From contig NZ_QKOE01000003.1 in NCBI RefSeq assembly GCF_003226565.1, forward strand, positions 278,156 to 342,155: 64,000 bases of DNA, in the 5' to 3' direction. Of this stretch, positions 36,655 to 44,781 are shown in pieces; within the stretch, counting starts at the first letter, position 1; each line of letters begins with the position of its first letter. The DNA comes from Parazoarcus communis SWub3 = DSM 12120. Its GTDB lineage: Bacteria > Pseudomonadota > Gammaproteobacteria > Burkholderiales > Rhodocyclaceae. The translations under genes were made by a program, and so were the position numbers. The notes beneath the pieces were generated by a model, which had not been told where the DNA came from, did not search any database, and saw nothing but the letters and a program-made list of their open reading frames with translations.

Positions 36655-38943
36655 ATGCTGCTCGCAACCGATCTCGATGGCACCTTTCTCGCAGGCCATC
36701 CGGAAAACCGCCAGCGTCTCTACCAACTGATCAGCGCCCACCCGGAGATCAAGCTCGCCTTCGTCACCGGCCGCGGTCTGGAAGTGGTGCTGCCCATCCT
36801 GTCCGACCCCACCGTACCGGTGCCGGACTACATCATCTGCGATGTCGGCGGCACCGTCGTCGATGGCCGCAACCGTCAGGCCGTTCAACCCCTGCAGTCC
36901 GACATCGACGCACGCTGGCCGGGCGAACGCGCGGTGGCCGAAGCGATGGCCACCTTCGAAGCGCTGGAACGCCAGGAAGTCCCTCAGCAGCGACGCTGCT
37001 CCTACTTCTGCGAAGCCGATGCGGTCACGCCGGACATCGAGCGTGTCGCCGCCCAGCTCGGGTGCGAGGTGCTGTACTCGGCTGACCGCTATCTGGACAT
37101 CCTGCCGCGCGGCGTCAATAAGGGCAGCACGCTGGCCGCGCTGGTCCGCCACCTTGGCCTGGACCACGACGACGTGCTGGTGGCCGGCGACACCCTCAAC
37201 GACCTGTCGATGTACGAAGCCGGCTTCATCGGTGTCTGCGTCGGCGAATCCGAACAAGCACTCCTTGACGCCACCCGCGACCGTGCCCGTGTGCTGCATG
37301 CGCGGCATACCGGTTGCGGCGGCATTCTCGAAGCCATGGCCCACTTCGGCTTTCTCGGCCCGGGCGGCATCGAGGCCGAGGTCCGCGCCATGGACGCGCC
37401 AGGCAAGTCCGATCTGGTGATGGTCTATCACCGCTTGCCCTACGAAGAGGTTCTGGAGCAGGGCCAACTGATCCGGCGCAAGCCGACCTCGCCCAACGGT
37501 ATCCTGCCCACGCTGCTGTCCTTCTTCGGCAACGAACGCCGTGGCTCCTGGGTGGCCTGGTCGATTCACGACCCCAAGCGCGCCGTCCCGTTCGAAACCC
37601 ATACCGAGGTGGACCGCGAGCGCTACCCCGGCCTGGTCGCCGCCCGTGTCGCGCTCAGCAAGGACGAGGTCGACACCTTCTACAAACGTTTCTCCAAGGA
37701 AGCCTTCTGGCCCACGCTGCACACCTTCTGGGAGCGTGCAGTGTTCCGCGAAGAGGACTGGGAAGTCTTCGTTCGGGTGAACCGGCTGTTCGCCGAACGC
37801 ACTGCGGCGGAAGCCGCAGAGGGCGCCGTGGTCTGGATCCACGACTACAATCTGTGGATGGTGCCCGCGACGCTGCGCGAACTGCGACCGGACCTGAAGA
37901 TCGCCTTCTTCCACCACACCTACTTCCCATCGGCCGACGTGTTCAACGTGCTGCCATGGCGGCGCGACATCATCGGCAGCCTGCTGCAGTGCGACTACAT
38001 CGGCTTCCACATCCCGCGTCAGGCCGAGAACTTCGTCGATGTCGCCCGCGGCGTGGCACCGCTGAAAGTCCTCGAGACCAAAGCCTGCGCACCGCGCTAC
38101 CTGACCTACGGCTGCGCGGTCGGGCTGGATGAAGTCACCACCGCAATCGAGGTGCACGGCCGTCGCATCGGCCTGGGTGCCCATCCGGTGGGGCTGGACG
38201 TCGGCCGCATCGAGGCGGTACTGGCCGCACCTGAAACCGCCACCCGCATGACCAGCCTGCGTCGCGAGCTGGCCGGCACCCGCGTCATCCTGTCGGTCGA
38301 GCGCCTGGACTACACCAAGGGCACGCTGGAGAAGATCCACGCCTTCGAACGCTTGCTCGACGAACACCCCGAGCTCATTGGCAAGATCTCGCTGCTCACC
38401 GTCTGCGTCCCCGCGGCGAAGGAAATGACCGTTTACGACGAACTGCAGACCCGTATCGAGCAGGCGGTCGGTCGGGTCAACGGCCGCTTTGCCCGCGTCG
38501 GCTGGACACCGGTGCAGTTCTTCTTCCGTCCGCTGCCGTTCGAAGAGGTCGTCGCCTGGTACGCCATGGCCGACGTGATGTGGATCACCCCGCTGCGCGA
38601 CGGTCTCAATCTGGTGGCCAAGGAATACGCCGCCACCCAGGGCCTGACCGGCGGCCATGGCGTTTTGGTACTGTCCGAGTTTGCCGGCGCCGCGGCCGAG
38701 TTGCATGGCGCGGTGCTGACCAATCCGCACGATATCCACGACCTGACCGCCAAACTCTATTTCGGCATCGCAATGAACCGCGCCGAGGCAGAATCACGCC
38801 TGCGTGAGCTTTTTGACGTGGTCCGTCACAATGACATCGCACGCTGGGGGCAGGAATTTCTTGATGCAGTCCAGGCCCCGGCACCCGACGCCAACCCGGC
38901 GCCGGCCAGCCACCTGAAGCTGGTGGACCAGCCGGCCGCCTGA
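36655..38943 (+). CDS. Bifunctional glucosylglycerol-phosphate phosphatase/synthase (GgpPS-like)
   Basis: Predicted 762-residue fusion. Residues 1-255 are a HAD phosphatase with DLDGTF (Asp6, Asp8), FVTGRG, GVNKGST and VAGDTLNDLSM. Residues 265-740 are a GT20 synthase with HRLPYEEV, SPNGILPTLLSFF, IHDYNLW, VERLDYTKG and PLRDGLNLVAKEY. This order and the GT20 start match the GgpPS proteins that make the osmolyte glucosylglycerol from ADP-glucose and glycerol-3-phosphate. Trehalose-6-phosphate synthase is the alternative, but its phosphatase is normally separate or C-terminal. The ATG at 36655 has an AAGGAGA site. An MscS channel gene follows by 22 bases. Confidence 0.83.
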   Translation: MLLATDLDGTFLAGHPENRQRLYQLISAHPEIKLAFVTGRGLEVVLPILSDPTVPVPDYIICDVGGTVVDGRNRQAVQPLQSDIDARWPGERAVAEAMATFEALERQEVPQQRRCSYFCEADAVTPDIERVAAQLGCEVLYSADRYLDILPRGVNKGSTLAALVRHLGLDHDDVLVAGDTLNDLSMYEAGFIGVCVGESEQALLDATRDRARVLHARHTGCGGILEAMAHFGFLGPGGIEAEVRAMDAPGKSDLVMVYHRLPYEEVLEQGQLIRRKPTSPNGILPTLLSFFGNERRGSWVAWSIHDPKRAVPFETHTEVDRERYPGLVAARVALSKDEVDTFYKRFSKEAFWPTLHTFWERAVFREEDWEVFVRVNRLFAERTAAEAAEGAVVWIHDYNLWMVPATLRELRPDLKIAFFHHTYFPSADVFNVLPWRRDIIGSLLQCDYIGFHIPRQAENFVDVARGVAPLKVLETKACAPRYLTYGCAVGLDEVTTAIEVHGRRIGLGAHPVGLDVGRIEAVLAAPETATRMTSLRRELAGTRVILSVERLDYTKGTLEKIHAFERLLDEHPELIGKISLLTVCVPAAKEMTVYDELQTRIEQAVGRVNGRFARVGWTPVQFFFRPLPFEEVVAWYAMADVMWITPLRDGLNLVAKEYAATQGLTGGHGVLVLSEFAGAAAELHGAVLTNPHDIHDLTAKLYFGIAMNRAEAESRLRELFDVVRHNDIARWGQEFLDAVQAPAPDANPAPASHLKLVDQPAA

Positions 38944-38965
38944 GCCCCTGATTACCGGAGACTAC

Positions 38966-39784
38966 ATGTTCGACTCACTGCTATCGGCCAACTGGATCGA
39001 GCAATACGCCCTGCCGTGGAGCATCAACCTGCTGTTTGCGCTTGGCATCTTCATCGGCGGGCGATGGATCGCCCGCGGCATCATCGCCATCGTCCGTCGT
39101 GTGCTGCTGCGGGCCCGCCTCGACGACATCCTGGTGAATTTCATCATCTCGATCCTGAGCGGCATCCTGCTGCTGGTGGTCATCATCGCCGCCCTCGACC
39201 GGCTGGGCGTGGACACCACCTCACTGGTCGCACTGATCGGTGCCGCCGGCCTGGCAATCGGCCTGGCGCTGCAGGACTCGCTGAAAAACTTTGCCGCCGG
39301 GGTCATGTTGATCGTGTTCCGCCCGTTCAAGGCCGGTGACTTCGTCGAAGCCGGCGGAACCCAGGGCGTGGTGGAGAAGATCAACATCTTCAGCTCGACC
39401 TTCCGCACCCCGGACAACCGCGAGATCATCGTTCCCAATGGCTCGATCTACTCCGGCGTGATCACCAACTACTCGGCACGCGGCACCCGCCGCATCGACC
39501 TGGTGTTCAGCATCAGCTACGACGACGACATCCGCAAGGCTCGCAGCGTGATCGAATCGGTGCTTGCGGCGGAACCGCGCTTGCTGGCCGATCCAGCACC
39601 CTTCATCGGTGTGGCGGACCTCGCTGCACACAGCGTGGACCTGCACGTCCGGCCCTGGGTGAACACATCGGACTACTTCGCGACCATGTGCGACCTGCGC
39701 GAGAAGATCAAGCTGGCCTTCGACGACAACGGCCTGACCATTCCGTATCCGCAGATGGACATCCATCCGAGCAAGGCGAGCTAA
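38966..39784 (+). CDS. mscS: MscS-family mechanosensitive channel
   Basis: Predicted 272-residue small-conductance channel. Helices 1 and 2 are in residues 17-85; the pore helix is the Gly/Ala-rich LIGAAGLAIGLALQDSLKNF, followed by the beta domain (FRPFKAGDFVEAGG, VPNGSIYSGVITNYS). Length is close to E. coli MscS (286). It follows the GgpPS gene by 22 bases, so osmolyte synthesis and emergency release appear co-transcribed. The 249 bases downstream contain GC-rich inverted repeats but no convincing gene. Confidence 0.93.
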   Translation: MFDSLLSANWIEQYALPWSINLLFALGIFIGGRWIARGIIAIVRRVLLRARLDDILVNFIISILSGILLLVVIIAALDRLGVDTTSLVALIGAAGLAIGLALQDSLKNFAAGVMLIVFRPFKAGDFVEAGGTQGVVEKINIFSSTFRTPDNREIIVPNGSIYSGVITNYSARGTRRIDLVFSISYDDDIRKARSVIESVLAAEPRLLADPAPFIGVADLAAHSVDLHVRPWVNTSDYFATMCDLREKIKLAFDDNGLTIPYPQMDIHPSKAS

Positions 39785-40033
39785 GCCCCTGACGGACGCT
39801 TTCAACCGGAAAACCGCAGTTGGCCGCCTGCTGCCGACCCTTCAGCCAGACGAACACCGGGCTCCCGTCCGTCGATCGCGGTCGCGGCTTCGGTGATTAC
39901 GCGCCCCACCCGATTGCGGTTGCCGGGTGGATCGCTCGCCGCTGAAGCCGACACGAACGGGAACGGGTAACATTGCGGCTGCGCCGCGGTCCGCCGCGGC
40001 ATCCGTCATCCGACCCACACCGTCGATCGCCCC

Positions 40034-40651
40034 GTGACCCAACCCGATCCGTCCTACGCCAAGATTCCGACCATCACCGTCGGCCTGCGTCCCCATACGC
40101 TTCCCGCCCCCATCACCGAAGACACCCCGCCAGCAGCCGTTGCCATGCTGCTCGGCACGCTGCACGCCTTGCCCGATGGCGGCATGCGTATCGTGTTTGA
40201 CGTCAACGGCGACCCCGCCCGTCTGCGCATTCCCGCCGCGGCGGAACCGGGCAAGGCCGATGGGCTGTGGCAGCACACCTGTTTCGAAGCCTTCATCGCA
40301 ACACCCGGCGAGGAGGCCTATCGCGAGTTCAACTTCTCGCCTTCGGGGCAGTGGGCCGGCTATGCCTTCAGCCGCTATCGCGAACGCAATACCGTCGCCG
40401 ACCCCAGCTTCACGCCACGCATGCAGTGCCGCGTCGACGCCGGGCACCTGATGCTGGAGGTCGAACTGCCTGCCAGCGCCCTGCCATCCGTGGCCGCCGG
40501 CATCAGCCTTCAGGTCGGCCTGGCCGCGGTGATCGAACTGGCGGACGGCAGCCTGGATTACTGGGCGGTACACCACCCGGCCGCACAACCCGATTTTCAC
40601 CACCGTGACGGATGGGTACTGAGCTTCGACCCACGGATGATCAGCGCATGA
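40034..40651 (+). CDS. DOMON-like domain protein
   Basis: Predicted 205-residue protein with a single beta-sandwich DOMON-like domain: WQHTCFEAFIATPGEEAYREFNFSPSG, then WAGYAFSRYRER and a C-terminal WAVHHPAAQPDFHHRDGW. No signal peptide or membrane helix is evident. The start is a GTG at 40034. Such proteins may bind sugars or heme but members of this type are uncharacterised. The stop overlaps the NamZ start (ATGA), suggesting a joint role at the cell wall. Confidence 0.7.
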   Translation: MTQPDPSYAKIPTITVGLRPHTLPAPITEDTPPAAVAMLLGTLHALPDGGMRIVFDVNGDPARLRIPAAAEPGKADGLWQHTCFEAFIATPGEEAYREFNFSPSGQWAGYAFSRYRERNTVADPSFTPRMQCRVDAGHLMLEVELPASALPSVAAGISLQVGLAAVIELADGSLDYWAVHHPAAQPDFHHRDGWVLSFDPRMISA

Positions 40652-41868
40652 GCGCGACCATCCGTTTCGGCCTGGATCGCCTGCTCGCCGACGCCCAACT
40701 GCGCCGCCCACTCGCCGGCCGCCGGATTGGCCTGCTTGCCCATCCGGCATCAGTCACCCGCGACCTCACCCACGCACTGGATGCGCTGGCCGCACTGCCC
40801 GACCTCAGGCTGAGCGCCGCCTTCGGGCCCCAGCATGGCCTGCGCGGCGACAAGCAGGACAACATGGTGGAGTCGCCCGACTTCGTCGACCCACTGCACC
40901 GGATCCCGGTGTTCAGCCTGTATGGCGAAGTCCGCCGCCCCACTGCGGCCATGATGGACAGCTTCGACGTCTTGCTGGTGGACCTGCAGGACCTCGGCTG
41001 CCGCATCTATACCTTCATCACCACGCTGCGCTACATCCTCGAAGAAGCCGCCCGTCACGGCAAATCGGTCTGGGTGCTCGACCGCCCCAACCCCGCCGGA
41101 CGGCCGGTTGAGGGCACGCTGCTGCGACCGGGCTGGGAGAGCTTTGTCGGTGCCGGCGCCCTGCCGATGCGCCACGGCCTGACCATGGGCGAACTGGCGC
41201 AGTGGTTCATCGCCACGCTGCAGCTTGACGTGGATTGCCAGGTCATCCGCATGGAGGGCTGGCAAGCGGACGCAGCCCCTGGCTACGGCTGGCCGCTGGG
41301 CGAACGCAGCTGGGTGAACCCCAGCCCCAACGCACCCAACCTGTCGATGGCACGCGCCTATGCCGGCACCGTGATGCTGGAGGGCACCACACTATCCGAG
41401 GGACGCGGCACCACCCGGCCGCTGGAGCTGTTCGGCGCGCCCGACATCGACGCCCGTGCGCTGATTGCCGAGATGCGCAGCCTGGCACCACACTGGCTGC
41501 ACGGCTGTGTGCTGCGCGAATGCTGGTTCGAGCCCACTTTCCACAAGCATGCCGGCAAGCTGTGCAGCGGCGTGCAGATCCATGTCGAGGATCCGGCCCA
41601 CTACGCGCACCACGCCTTCCGCCCCTGGCGCCTGCAGGCGCTGGCGTTCAAGGCCCTGCGTCGCCTGCAACCCGACTATGCGCTGTGGCGCGACTTCGCC
41701 TACGAATACGAACACGACCGCCTGGCGATCGACCTGATCAACGGCAGTCCGCTGCTGCGCGAATGGGTGGACGATCCGGCGGCAACCGCGCCTGATCTCG
41801 ATGCCCTGGCCACGCCCGACGAATCCGCCTGGCACGAAACACGCGCACCTTTCCTGCTCTATCCCTGA
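40648..41868 (+). CDS. Exo-beta-N-acetylmuramidase NamZ-like (DUF1343)
   Basis: Predicted 406-residue member of the DUF1343 family (GH171), whose founding member removes terminal MurNAc from peptidoglycan fragments. Diagnostic stretches are GLLAHPASVT, FGPQHGLRGDKQDNM, VDLQDLGCRIYTFITTL, LDRPNPAGRPVEG and the C-terminal FEPTFHKHAGKLCSGVQIHV. No signal peptide is seen, pointing to recycling in the cytoplasm. Translation is coupled to the DOMON-like gene by an ATGA overlap. Confidence 0.85.
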   Translation: MSATIRFGLDRLLADAQLRRPLAGRRIGLLAHPASVTRDLTHALDALAALPDLRLSAAFGPQHGLRGDKQDNMVESPDFVDPLHRIPVFSLYGEVRRPTAAMMDSFDVLLVDLQDLGCRIYTFITTLRYILEEAARHGKSVWVLDRPNPAGRPVEGTLLRPGWESFVGAGALPMRHGLTMGELAQWFIATLQLDVDCQVIRMEGWQADAAPGYGWPLGERSWVNPSPNAPNLSMARAYAGTVMLEGTTLSEGRGTTRPLELFGAPDIDARALIAEMRSLAPHWLHGCVLRECWFEPTFHKHAGKLCSGVQIHVEDPAHYAHHAFRPWRLQALAFKALRRLQPDYALWRDFAYEYEHDRLAIDLINGSPLLREWVDDPAATAPDLDALATPDESAWHETRAPFLLYP

Positions 41869-41898
41869 CCCTCGCCCTTCCTGCCCGGAGCCCACGCG

Positions 41899-42840
41899 AT
41901 GAAACACGCCCTCAAGATCTTCGCCTGCAACTCCAACGATGGCCTTGCCACCGAGATCTGCAACCGCCTTGGGGTACGCCCCAGCCAGCTGGAGATCTCA
42001 CGCTTCTCCAACGACAACCTGCACGTCCAGATCCAGGAGAACGTGCGCGAACGTGACGTCTTCGTGGTGCAGTCCTTCACCGAACCGGTCAGCGACCACA
42101 TCATGGAGCTGCTGATCACCATTGACGCACTGCGCAGCGCCTCGGCCCAGCGCATCACTGCGATCATCCCGTACTACTCTTACGCCCGTTCGGACAAGAA
42201 GGACAAACCGCGGATCTCGATCACCGGCCGTCTGATCGCCGACATGCTGGTCACCGCCGGCGCCAACCGGGTGCTGACCATGGATCTGCACGCCGACCAG
42301 GTGCATGGATTTTTCGATGTTCCGGTCGATCACCTGACCGCCATTCCCACCATCGCCGAGCACTTCCGCCAGCGCCTGGACCTGTCGAACGCGGTCGCAG
42401 TCGCCACCGATGCGGGTGGCGCCAAGCGTGTTGGCCGCTTCTCCGAACGGCTGGGCATCCCGATGGCGATCATCGACAAGCGCCGGGTCAGCGACACCGA
42501 CGTCAAGCAGGGCGAGGTGGTGGGCAATGTTGCAGGGCGCGACGCGGTCATCTTCGAGGACGAGATCTCGACCGGCGGCACGCTGATCTCCACCATCGAA
42601 ACCCTGCGCGCGGCCGGCGCCCGGACAGTGCATGCCGGCGCCGTGCATGGCGTGCTGTGCGGCCCGGCGATCGAGCGCCTGCGCGACGCACCGATCGACT
42701 CCATCGTGGTCACCAACACCGTCCATGTGGCCCCGGCCAAGCGCCTGGACAAACTCACCGTGCTGACCGTTGCGCCGCTGTTTGCCTCGGCCATCGAGCG
42801 CATCCACAGCGGCGAGAGCGTCGGCGCGCTGTTCGAGTGA
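41899..42840 (+). CDS. prs: Ribose-phosphate pyrophosphokinase (divergent PRPP synthetase)
   Basis: Predicted 313-residue PRPP synthetase making phosphoribosyl pyrophosphate from ribose-5-phosphate and ATP. Family motifs are present: FSNDNLHVQI, TMDLHADQVHGFFD, and the PRPP loop FEDEISTGGTL. The flexible catalytic loop reads YYSYARSDKKDKPRISITG, unlike the YARQDRK form of the housekeeping enzyme, and the PRPP loop lacks the usual DDMIDTAGT. It also lacks the normal neighbours (ispE, rplY, pth). It is therefore probably a second, specialised copy. Confidence 0.88.
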   Translation: MKHALKIFACNSNDGLATEICNRLGVRPSQLEISRFSNDNLHVQIQENVRERDVFVVQSFTEPVSDHIMELLITIDALRSASAQRITAIIPYYSYARSDKKDKPRISITGRLIADMLVTAGANRVLTMDLHADQVHGFFDVPVDHLTAIPTIAEHFRQRLDLSNAVAVATDAGGAKRVGRFSERLGIPMAIIDKRRVSDTDVKQGEVVGNVAGRDAVIFEDEISTGGTLISTIETLRAAGARTVHAGAVHGVLCGPAIERLRDAPIDSIVVTNTVHVAPAKRLDKLTVLTVAPLFASAIERIHSGESVGALFE

Positions 42841-42865
42841 TCCCCCGCCCATTCAGGAGAAACCG

Positions 42866-43171
42866 ATGTTCATCGCAATGAACCGCTTCAAGATCAAGCG
42901 CGGCCACGAACAGACCTTCGTCGATCACTGGCGCCAGCGCGAAAGCTATCTGGAGCAGGTGCCCGGCTTTGTCCGCTTCAACCTGCTGCAAGGGCCGCAG
43001 ACCGAGGAGTACACGCTGTTCGCGTCGCACACCGAATGGGCGTCCGAGCAGGCTTTTGCCGACTGGACACAGTCGGAGGCCTTCATGAAGGCCCACGCCA
43101 ATGCCGGCAAGAGCCCGCGCGAGATCTATCTTGGCCCACCGCAGCTGGAGCTGTTCAACGCAGTGCTGTAA
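42866..43171 (+). CDS. Antibiotic biosynthesis monooxygenase-fold protein
   Basis: Predicted 101-residue ferredoxin-like alpha/beta-barrel protein of the ABM/HmoB-like group. MFIAMNRFKIKRGHEQTFVD and the following FVRFNLLQG and ASHTEWASEQAFADW stretches are typical. Some relatives degrade heme, others are of unknown role; no decisive residue separates them here. The ATG at 42866 has an AGGAGA site, 25 bases after prs. A strong hairpin follows the stop. Confidence 0.8.
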   Translation: MFIAMNRFKIKRGHEQTFVDHWRQRESYLEQVPGFVRFNLLQGPQTEEYTLFASHTEWASEQAFADWTQSEAFMKAHANAGKSPREIYLGPPQLELFNAVL

Positions 43172-43182
43172 GCCGCGCCGTG

Positions 43183-43217
43183 GGCCTGCGGCGCGTGCAC
43201 CACGCGCGCCGCAGGCC
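43183..43217. terminator. Strong hairpin between convergent genes
   Basis: A perfect 13-base stem (GGCCTGCGGCGCG with CGCGCCGCAGGCC) and a nine-base loop lie between the monooxygenase-like and thioredoxin genes. There is no T-tract, so it may block both transcripts through structure or protect mRNA ends. Confidence 0.5.
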
Positions 43218-43224
43218 GGAAGGA

Positions 43225-43599
43225 TCAGCCCTGACCCTTGGCCTGCTCGGCGGCAATTTCGGCCTTGATCTTGTCCATGTCCAGCGTACGCACACCCTCG
43301 ATCACCTGCTGCAAGGCGCTGGCCGGCAGGGCGCCGGATTCGCGGAACACCATGATGTTGTCGCGCACGACCGCGATGGTCGGAATCGAACGGATCTGAA
43401 AGGTTGCCGCCAGCTCCTGCTGGGCTTCGGTATCGATCTTGCCGAACACGATGTCCGGATTCGCCTCGGAAGCCGCCTCATACGTCGGCGCAAACCCGCG
43501 GCACGGCCCGCACCACGCCGCCCAGAAGTCGAGGAAGACGATCTCGTTGTTGGCGAGCGTCTCGTTGAAATTGTCGGCAGTCAGCTCAACAGTGGCCAT
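43225..43599 (-). CDS. Thioredoxin-family protein
   Basis: Predicted 124-residue cytoplasmic thioredoxin. The active site is WCGPC with Cys30 and Cys33, preceded by FLDFWAAW; the cis-Pro is in IRSIPTIAVV. No signal peptide is present. The C-terminus has a short charged helix beyond the usual 105-108 residues. The ATG at 43597-43599 starts MATVELTADNF. The convergent neighbour is a monooxygenase-fold gene. Confidence 0.9.
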   Translation of the reverse strand: MATVELTADNFNETLANNEIVFLDFWAAWCGPCRGFAPTYEAASEANPDIVFGKIDTEAQQELAATFQIRSIPTIAVVRDNIMVFRESGALPASALQQVIEGVRTLDMDKIKAEIAAEQAKGQG

Positions 43600-43714
43600 G
43601 CTGGGGCTCCAATAGGGGTTGAGCGCCCAGCTTACAACATGACATGCCGCAGCGCAGCAGGCTTGCCGCCTGGCGCCATGACGCACAGCCCCCGGTCAGC
43701 CAGTCTGAGCGCGT

Positions 43715-44626
43715 TCAACGCAGAATGAAATTCTCGTCCGGCATCGGGGCAGGCGGCGGCACCTCGCCGAGCAGCTCCCGCAGGCTGGCATCGATACCGG
43801 CGACGATCGCATCCAGCGCCAGGTCGTTGGGCATGGTGCCGAAGGGATCCTCGATCTCGTCACTGAGCGCCTCAAGCGCGAAGAAGGTGTAGGACACGAA
43901 AGCCACCACCAGCGGCGTCATCCAGCCAATCGAATCCACCAGGCCAAAAGGCAGCAGCATGCAATAGAAATACGCGCTGCGATGCAGGATCACCGAATAG
44001 GTGAAAGGCAGCGGCGTATTGGCAATGCGCTCGCAGCCTCCCACCATCGCCGACAGCTCATCCAGCCCCGACTCCATATGCTGCGCCGAAACCGGATGCA
44101 GGCGACCGGCGCGCCGATGTTCGGCCAGCCATGCCCCCAGCCACGCCAGGATGCGGGTCGGCGCCGAACGGGCTGCACCCAGTTCCGCGCACAGCGCGGG
44201 CGGCAACCAGGCCTCCAGCCCATCATTGCGCGCCCGTCCGCGCAGCTGATTGCGCATTGCCGCAGCAAAGCCGATCAAGCCCAGCACAAAAGGGCGCACA
44301 TCCGGACTGCCATCGATCAGGGTCTGCCCCTGCCGCGCCAGATTGCGGCTGGCCACCAGCACGCCGCCCCACAGCTTGCGCGCCTCCCAGTAACGGTCGT
44401 AGCTCGCGTTGATGCGAAAACCAAGGAAAATCGCCAGCGCGACGCCCATCAGCGAAAACGGCGAGGCATTGAGCGTCACCTTCCAGTCAAACAACTGCCC
44501 ATGCAGGACCACCACGGTACAGGACAGCAGGATGACGAACATCTGCTGCCAGAAGATGCGGTGGATCAGGGAACCACGGCGCACGAACAGCAGACGGATC
44601 CAGTGGGGACGCGGACGGACGATCAC
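43715..44626 (-). CDS. Bestrophin-family (YneE-type) channel protein
   Basis: Predicted 303-residue inner-membrane protein of the bacterial bestrophin (UPF0187) family, pentameric ion channels. It starts MIVRPRPHW if the GTG at 44624-44626 is used, matching the family N-terminus and the E. coli YneE length of about 304; a longer frame upstream is not conserved. Visible motifs are GVALAIFLGFRINASYDRYW, ARKLWGGVL and LEALSDEIEDPFG, where the acidic cluster is typical. The ion transported cannot be told from sequence. Confidence 0.86.
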   Translation of the reverse strand: MIVRPRPHWIRLLFVRRGSLIHRIFWQQMFVILLSCTVVVLHGQLFDWKVTLNASPFSLMGVALAIFLGFRINASYDRYWEARKLWGGVLVASRNLARQGQTLIDGSPDVRPFVLGLIGFAAAMRNQLRGRARNDGLEAWLPPALCAELGAARSAPTRILAWLGAWLAEHRRAGRLHPVSAQHMESGLDELSAMVGGCERIANTPLPFTYSVILHRSAYFYCMLLPFGLVDSIGWMTPLVVAFVSYTFFALEALSDEIEDPFGTMPNDLALDAIVAGIDASLRELLGEVPPPAPMPDENFILR

Positions 44627-44781
44627 GACGAGAAGGCTGAAGAACCGGAAACCGGCGGGCGCCCATTCTGGCATTTTTCCCGCGGCGCAGCATCCTGGAT
44701 GACGGTCAGAACCCGCACGCCTGACGCGCAGCATGCGGGCCATTTGCAGTATCCTCGCCCCCATCAATCGACTTCAGACCC

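Noticed and set aside
35677..38739. A 1020-codon open frame on the minus strand
   Set aside because: It lies antisense to the MFS and GgpPS genes, reads as repetitive His/Gly/Val-rich sequence without domains, and is a high-GC shadow frame.
39785..40033. Possible small gene in the gap after mscS
   Set aside because: Frames present are short, lack ribosome sites and have shadow-like composition; only GC-rich inverted repeats are visible.
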